A DNA stretch of 10,220 nucleotides, taken from NCBI GenBank assembly GCA_012961745.1, contig DTYT01000345.1, positions 1-10,220 on the forward strand, written 5' to 3'. Position numbers and translations under genes: made by a program. The notes under the pieces were generated by a model. It saw nothing but the letters and a program-made list of their open reading frames with translations. It made no database searches and was not told the origin of the DNA. Shown piece after piece: positions 6,959-10,220 of the stretch. How positions within the stretch are numbered: position 1 is the first letter of the stretch; each line of letters begins with the position of its first letter. The DNA comes from Kiritimatiellia bacterium. GTDB taxonomy: Bacteria; Verrucomicrobiota; Kiritimatiellia; B70-G9.

Positions 6959-8554
6959 CATCAAAGCGACGTGACGGGATACCGCAGTCAACTGCCGGAC
7001 ACTGTTGCAGGCCCCCCGGCCCGGTCTCCACTTCATGCGCTCCGGGCACTCCTGCGGGCCTTCGTGGTGGGCGAATCGCCGCCGCAGGATCTACTCTGCG
7101 CTGACAGCAGCTTCCGCAACTCCGCCGAAATCCACGGCATGGCGGCAGTCATAGCTGGGATTGGTGACCACGCGTCCCCGTCCCTCTTGTGCCGGCACCA
7201 CGAACTCTGCCGTCAATCCCTGATCAACGAGCGAGCCGTGATCGGACTCTTCGCCCAGGCCGGGATCCCCCTGATACTCCTGCGGGGACTGGAAGTTTCC
7301 GTGCGCCTCTACGGAGGTCCCTTCCTGCGAAATCGATCCGATATCGACCTCCTGGTCCCCCCAGGTCACCGCCGGCAGGCGGTCGCTCTGCTGCTGGAAA
7401 ACGGGTTCGTGCCTGACTACGGGATATGCGAGGAGGACTTGGACCGCCTCGCTCGCTTCCGCGGCTCCCATCTCTTCATCTCACTGGATGGCCGCTCAGC
7501 GGTGGACCTGCACTGGCGGGCGGCCGAACAACCATGGCGGTTCTACTCGCGCGAAACCGACCTGTGGAAAAGAAGCCGGGAATTTCACTTTGACGGAGTT
7601 GACTGCCGCGTCCTGGGCCCGGATGACCTTTTTCTCCACCTGTGCTTGCACGCCACACAGCACGCCTGGGACCGCATGGTCCTCCTCGCCGATGTAGCCC
7701 TCTCTCTTTTCCGGCGTGCGGTATCCCCGGACTGCTCTGCAGTAAGCCGCCGAGTCGTCGCTCAAAGGATCCGCCGGCCGGTTCTGGTCGCGCTGAATCT
7801 GGCCCGCTGGTTGGCAGCGCCGACCCCCTTACCGGTGCCGTGGGAGCAATTTGCCGAACAGGGTTCTCCGGCGGTCACCGGCACGGTGAAGCGTATCATA
7901 CGCCAGTGGGAAGGTTTTCATCTCTCCCGCCGGGAACGCTGGTACACGCAGCTCGCCTGCCTGGGGTCTATTCGGCGCATCTTGCGGTGGGTCTGCTGGC
8001 TTGTCCTCACGCCCACGGTTCTGGAGATACGCAGGTGGAAACTGCCGGGATGCCTCTGCCCCCTGTACCTGCCACTCCGCCAGTACCGGCTGGTCTCCAA
8101 GCAGCTACACAGCGCCGCATACGCGATCGGACGGCAGGCCCGCCGGCGGCCCCCCCCCGCGGTACGGACCGCCCTGGTTGAATCCCTGTTGAAAGAGGGA
8201 CTCGCGGTACGGATGGCGGCCGAGGGAAACAGCATGCGTCCCACGTACGGTTCCCCGAGCGAAGTCGTCATCCGACCGCTGGGGGTTGAAGGCATCAAGC
8301 CCGGCGAAACCGTACTCTACCGGAACGCCTCCGGAGATCTCCGACTGCACCGCGTCATGCGGATTGACAAGGACGCGGGCGTCGTCTCTCTCAAGGGGGA
8401 CGCATCTCCCGATCAAGTGGAGCGCGTGCCGCTGGAAGATGTCCTGGGAACCGTCGCAGAGCCCCCTCCGACGCTCAGCCAAATACCCCCGCACAGACCG
8501 CTCCGCAATACTCGCAGCGACCATCGGACCCCACATGAAGGGACAGAATGCTGA
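6950..8554 (+). CDS. Fusion of PF14907-type nucleotidyltransferase and S24/S26 signal-peptidase-like domain
   Basis: This is one uninterrupted 534-residue frame with two domains. Residues about 28-385 match the uncharacterised nucleotidyltransferase family PF14907: LRG at 111-113, then DIDLLV at 131-136 giving the DxD metal ligands Asp131 and Asp133, VDLHW at 185-189 with a third carboxylate Asp186, and the family's tail of LTPTVLEIRRWKLPG (352-366) plus a hydrophobic/basic segment. Residues about 405-502 look like a small S24/S26 peptidase: LLKEGLAVRMAAEGNSMRPT (413-432) with probable nucleophile Ser428, LRLHRV (464-469) with His467, and LKGD (481-484). Ser-His rather than Ser-Lys would resemble SipW or archaeal signal peptidases. 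The family knowledge is that both domains occur as separate neighbours in polysaccharide and HPr-kinase/PqqD-related clusters. The target is unknown. The GTG start has no clear ribosome-binding site; another GTG lies at 6971. The last 80 bases overlap amrS. Confidence 0.85.
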   Translation: MCQHQSDVTGYRSQLPDTVAGPPARSPLHALRALLRAFVVGESPPQDLLCADSSFRNSAEIHGMAAVIAGIGDHASPSLLCRHHELCRQSLINERAVIGLFAQAGIPLILLRGLEVSVRLYGGPFLRNRSDIDLLVPPGHRRQAVALLLENGFVPDYGICEEDLDRLARFRGSHLFISLDGRSAVDLHWRAAEQPWRFYSRETDLWKRSREFHFDGVDCRVLGPDDLFLHLCLHATQHAWDRMVLLADVALSLFRRAVSPDCSAVSRRVVAQRIRRPVLVALNLARWLAAPTPLPVPWEQFAEQGSPAVTGTVKRIIRQWEGFHLSRRERWYTQLACLGSIRRILRWVCWLVLTPTVLEIRRWKLPGCLCPLYLPLRQYRLVSKQLHSAAYAIGRQARRRPPPAVRTALVESLLKEGLAVRMAAEGNSMRPTYGSPSEVVIRPLGVEGIKPGETVLYRNASGDLRLHRVMRIDKDAGVVSLKGDASPDQVERVPLEDVLGTVAEPPPTLSQIPPHRPLRNTRSDHRTPHEGTEC

Positions 8555-9503
8555 ATCCGCTGCGGCTGATGAGCTCCCGGCCGCATGAAGCGCAGTAGGT
8601 TGTACTGCCCTCCGGATCCCGGATGTTTCCGGTGTATACGTGCCGCAGGCCTATCTCCATTGCGAGGCGCCGGGCACGACGCAGGGTCTCCGGCGGTGTC
8701 GCCGGATGGTCCGTCATCCGGTAGGCCGGATAGAATGCCGTGAAGTGGAGCGGAACGTCTTCTCCCAGTTCTCGGTACACCCACTCGGCCAGCGACCGGA
8801 TTTCCTCCTCGGAGTCGTTTTCCCCGGGAATTATCAGGTTGGTCACTTCCAGCCAGGTGCTGGTTTCTTTCCTGACATAGCGCAGAGTTTCCATCACGAC
8901 CGACAAGTCCCCGCCGCACAGGCGGCGGTAGAAGTCGGGATTTATCGATTTGAAATCGATATTCGCCGCATCCATATGTCTGAACAGCTCCCGGCGCGGC
9001 TCATCGCATATGAATCCGGCCGTGACGGCAACGGTCCGGATTCCGCGCCGGTGGCATTCCACCGCCGTGTCGACGGCGTATTCGAAAAAGACCACCGGAT
9101 CGTTATAGGTGAAAGAGACCGAACGGCAGTTCTCACGCCGGGCAGCTTCGGCGATCTCCACCGGCAGGGCCCTGACGTAACAGGTCTCCGCCTCGCGTGA
9201 CCTGGAAAGGGTCCAATTCTGGCAATAGCGGCAACGCAGATTGCACCCGGCGGTGCCGAACGACAGGCTCCCGCTGCCCGGCAGGAAATGATACAGCGGC
9301 TTCTTTTCTATGGGATCGATTGCCAGTCCACTGTTTCTGCCGTAGGTCGTGGTTACCAGCCCCCCATCGCGCGCCATGCGGACGAAACAGGCGCCTCGCT
9401 GTCCTTCGCGCAGGCGGCAGTGGTGCGGGCAGAGATCACACTCTATCATCCCTGCCGTGATCCGGTGCCAGTAGCGGGCTTGCCTGTATTCCACTTCGGT
9501 CAT
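8475..9503 (-). CDS. amrS: AmmeMemoRadiSam system radical SAM enzyme
   Basis: This radical SAM enzyme belongs to the AmmeMemoRadiSam system, a widespread bacterial and archaeal set of three proteins (AMMECR1 domain, Memo-like, radical SAM) whose reaction is, to my knowledge, not settled. It has 342 residues, normal for the family. An N-terminal Cys cluster (CDLCPHHC at 22-29, then Cys39) precedes the 4Fe-4S/SAM motif CNLRCRYC (87-94). TYND at 132-135 and HFTAFYPAYRMTDHPATP (253-270) follow. Two CxxC pairs close the protein (CASC at 304-307, CEYC at 330-333), a likely metal-binding tail. The frame extends upstream to 9578, but I chose ATG 9503 because AGGGG lies 8 bases before it and a promoter would start transcription near 9518. 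It is divergent from the amrB gene. The 3' end overlaps the fusion gene on the other strand. Confidence 0.93.
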   Translation of the reverse strand: MTEVEYRQARYWHRITAGMIECDLCPHHCRLREGQRGACFVRMARDGGLVTTTYGRNSGLAIDPIEKKPLYHFLPGSGSLSFGTAGCNLRCRYCQNWTLSRSREAETCYVRALPVEIAEAARRENCRSVSFTYNDPVVFFEYAVDTAVECHRRGIRTVAVTAGFICDEPRRELFRHMDAANIDFKSINPDFYRRLCGGDLSVVMETLRYVRKETSTWLEVTNLIIPGENDSEEEIRSLAEWVYRELGEDVPLHFTAFYPAYRMTDHPATPPETLRRARRLAMEIGLRHVYTGNIRDPEGSTTYCASCGRELISRSGFSILSLHVGSDGRCEYCGAVCAGVFG

Positions 9504-9524
9504 CAAGGTTACCCCTGCAGAAAA

Positions 9525-9553
9525 ATTGTAGCCGCACACCTCCCCCACGTCCA
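9525..9553 (-). promoter_or_regulatory. Predicted sigma70-type promoter of amrS
   Basis: On the minus strand TGGACG (9548-9553, 4/6), a 17-base spacer and TACAAT (9525-9530, 5/6) fit a sigma70 promoter. Transcription near 9518 leaves a leader of about 15 bases that contains the ribosome-binding site for the ATG at 9503. Confidence 0.5.
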
Positions 9554-9575
9554 GCCGGGGCGACCGTTCCCCGGC
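9554..9575. promoter_or_regulatory. Inverted repeat between the divergent amr promoters, possible operator
   Basis: GCCGGGG and CCCCGGC form a perfect 7-bp inverted repeat with an 8-base spacer. It lies directly next to the -35 box of the amrS promoter and 14 bases before the -35 box of the amrB promoter. That is a fitting place for a shared regulator to bind. It is not in a terminator position. Confidence 0.4.
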
Positions 9576-9589
9576 CACGGCACGCGATC

Positions 9590-9618
9590 TTGAAGCTGCA
9601 AGAAGCAGATGCTACTAT
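9590..9618 (+). promoter_or_regulatory. Predicted promoter of amrB with extended -10; likely leaderless
   Basis: TTGAAG (9590-9595, 4/6), a 17-base spacer and TACTAT (9613-9618, 4/6) preceded by TGC form an extended -10 promoter. Six bases downstream is position 9625, the G of the amrB GTG. The absence of a ribosome-binding site before that GTG fits a leaderless transcript. Confidence 0.5.
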
Positions 9619-9624
9619 CTTCGT

Positions 9625-10220
9625 GTGAGCGATCGTCGCACAGTACGCCCGCCCGCAGTCGCAGGAACTTTTTATCCGGACGATGCAGGACCACTTGAAC
9701 GGATGGTTCGCGGGTTCCTGGAGCAGGCCGTCCGGCCGGGGGTGCCGTACCGTAACCCGCACGCGGCGGTAGCTCCGCATGCCGGTTACATTTACTCCGG
9801 CCCTATCGCCGGCTCAGCATTTGCGCCCTTCATGGCTTCCGCCGGCCGGATTGACACCGTAATCCTATGGGGAGCCTCCCATCACGTGCCTTACCGGGGG
9901 ATTGCGGCAAGTTCCGCCGACAGTTTTGCAACCCCCCTGGGCAGCATACCGCTCGATCGGGAATTGGTTGAGCAGGCCTGCACCCATCCGGCGGTCGAAT
10001 ACCTGGACGAGGCCCACGCACCCGAACACAGCCTGGAGGTGGAACTCCCCTTTCTTCAAGTTCTCCTCGGCGACTTCCGCGTGGTTCCGCTTCTCTGCGG
10101 GTCAGTCACCTTCGCTGAGACGGCAGAGGTTATGCGTCTCCTCTGGAACCGGGTCGCAGACCACGGAATCATTGTGGTCAGCTCCGACCTCAGTCACTAC
10201 CTGAGTTACGCCGCTGCGGA
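9625..10220 (+). CDS. amrB: AmmeMemoRadiSam system protein B, Memo-like (3' end missing)
   Basis: This is a Memo-family protein, the second member of the AmmeMemoRadiSam system. The family shares the fold of LigB-type extradiol dioxygenases. I translated it by hand; 198 residues plus 2 bases lie in the window, out of a usual size near 260-290. Hallmarks are RPPAVAGTFYP (8-18), the metal-site motif PHAGYIYSGP (51-60, His52), GASHHVPYRG (83-92, His86/His87), TPLGSIPLD (103-111), HAPEHSLEVELPF (131-143) and SSDLSHYL (186-193) with Asp188 and His191. In human MEMO1, equivalent His and Asp residues and a later Cys line the metal site; that Cys would fall beyond the edge. GTG 9625 is the only fitting start because an upstream ATG at 9609 is in another frame. 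It is divergent from amrS instead of sharing its strand. AMMECR1 (amrA) may follow outside the window. Confidence 0.94.
   Translation, partial: MSDRRTVRPPAVAGTFYPDDAGPLERMVRGFLEQAVRPGVPYRNPHAAVAPHAGYIYSGPIAGSAFAPFMASAGRIDTVILWGASHHVPYRGIAASSADSFATPLGSIPLDRELVEQACTHPAVEYLDEAHAPEHSLEVELPFLQVLLGDFRVVPLLCGSVTFAETAEVMRLLWNRVADHGIIVVSSDLSHYLSYAAA

Noticed and set aside
6899..7036. The N-terminal extension of the minus-strand beta-sandwich gene to ATG 7036 or 6961
   Set aside because: The extension would overlap the start of the nucleotidyltransferase gene and put a long tract before the signal peptide. A TTGACA promoter at 6929-6958 also starts transcription downstream of both ATGs.
8640..9200. 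A 186-codon plus-strand open frame
   Set aside because: It is antisense to amrS, whose CxxxCxxC motif and C-terminal Cys pairs confirm the minus strand as coding.
9504..9578. The 25-residue N-terminal extension of amrS
   Set aside because: It contains the predicted amrS promoter, lacks family-like sequence, and the ATG at 9503 has a good ribosome-binding site and gives the normal family length.
1..10220. CRISPR arrays, insertion sequences, attachment sites, tRNA or rRNA genes
   Set aside because: No regularly spaced repeats, transposase-like frames, terminal inverted repeats or recognisable RNA gene cores were seen.

Overview
This is a GC-rich window (roughly 60% by eye) from a Gram-negative bacterium. 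The envelope evidence is a Wza-type outer-membrane export lipoprotein, a Wzc-type co-polymerase/kinase and a secreted beta-barrel-like protein ending in Phe. The style of the locus recalls PVC-group bacteria (Verrucomicrobiota/Kiritimatiellota) or Deltaproteobacteria-like lineages, but nothing here settles the taxonomy. GTG starts are common: six of the nine genes are best explained with one.

Left part (1-5636, minus strand) is an exopolysaccharide or capsule operon read right to left. Its order is a small secreted carboxypeptidase-regulatory-like protein (5154-5636), a Wza-like polysaccharide export protein (4041-5132), a Wzc-like chain-length regulator fused to a BY-type tyrosine autokinase (1665-3986), and an O-antigen ligase/Wzy_C family membrane protein (1-1455, cut by the window edge). 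A 209-base gap rich in stem-loops separates the kinase from the ligase. Another gene starts rightward from the same control region at 5637-5800, where two promoters share overlapping -35 boxes.

Middle part (5801-8554) looks like an accessory block of the same envelope locus. It holds a small secreted beta-barrel-like protein (5801-6400, plus), a second carboxypeptidase-regulatory-like secreted protein almost identical in size to the first (6413-6898, minus), and an unusual fusion (6950-8554, plus) of a PF14907-type nucleotidyltransferase with a C-terminal S24/S26 signal-peptidase-like domain.

Right part (8475-10220) is an AmmeMemoRadiSam locus. The radical SAM enzyme AmrS (8475-9503, minus) and the Memo-family protein AmrB (9625 to the right edge, plus) diverge from a 121-base region with a promoter for each. 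The amrB promoter places transcription at or next to its GTG, suggesting a leaderless mRNA. The 3' ends of the fusion gene and amrS overlap by 80 bases.

Working picture: Wzc and Wza would control polymerisation and export of a polysaccharide, and the ligase/polymerase family protein would act on the lipid-linked glycan. The two small beta-sandwich proteins and the barrel-like protein are probable envelope accessories. The nucleotidyltransferase-peptidase fusion is the most unusual protein and its role is unknown. I saw no rRNA, tRNA, CRISPR array, insertion sequence or phage gene.
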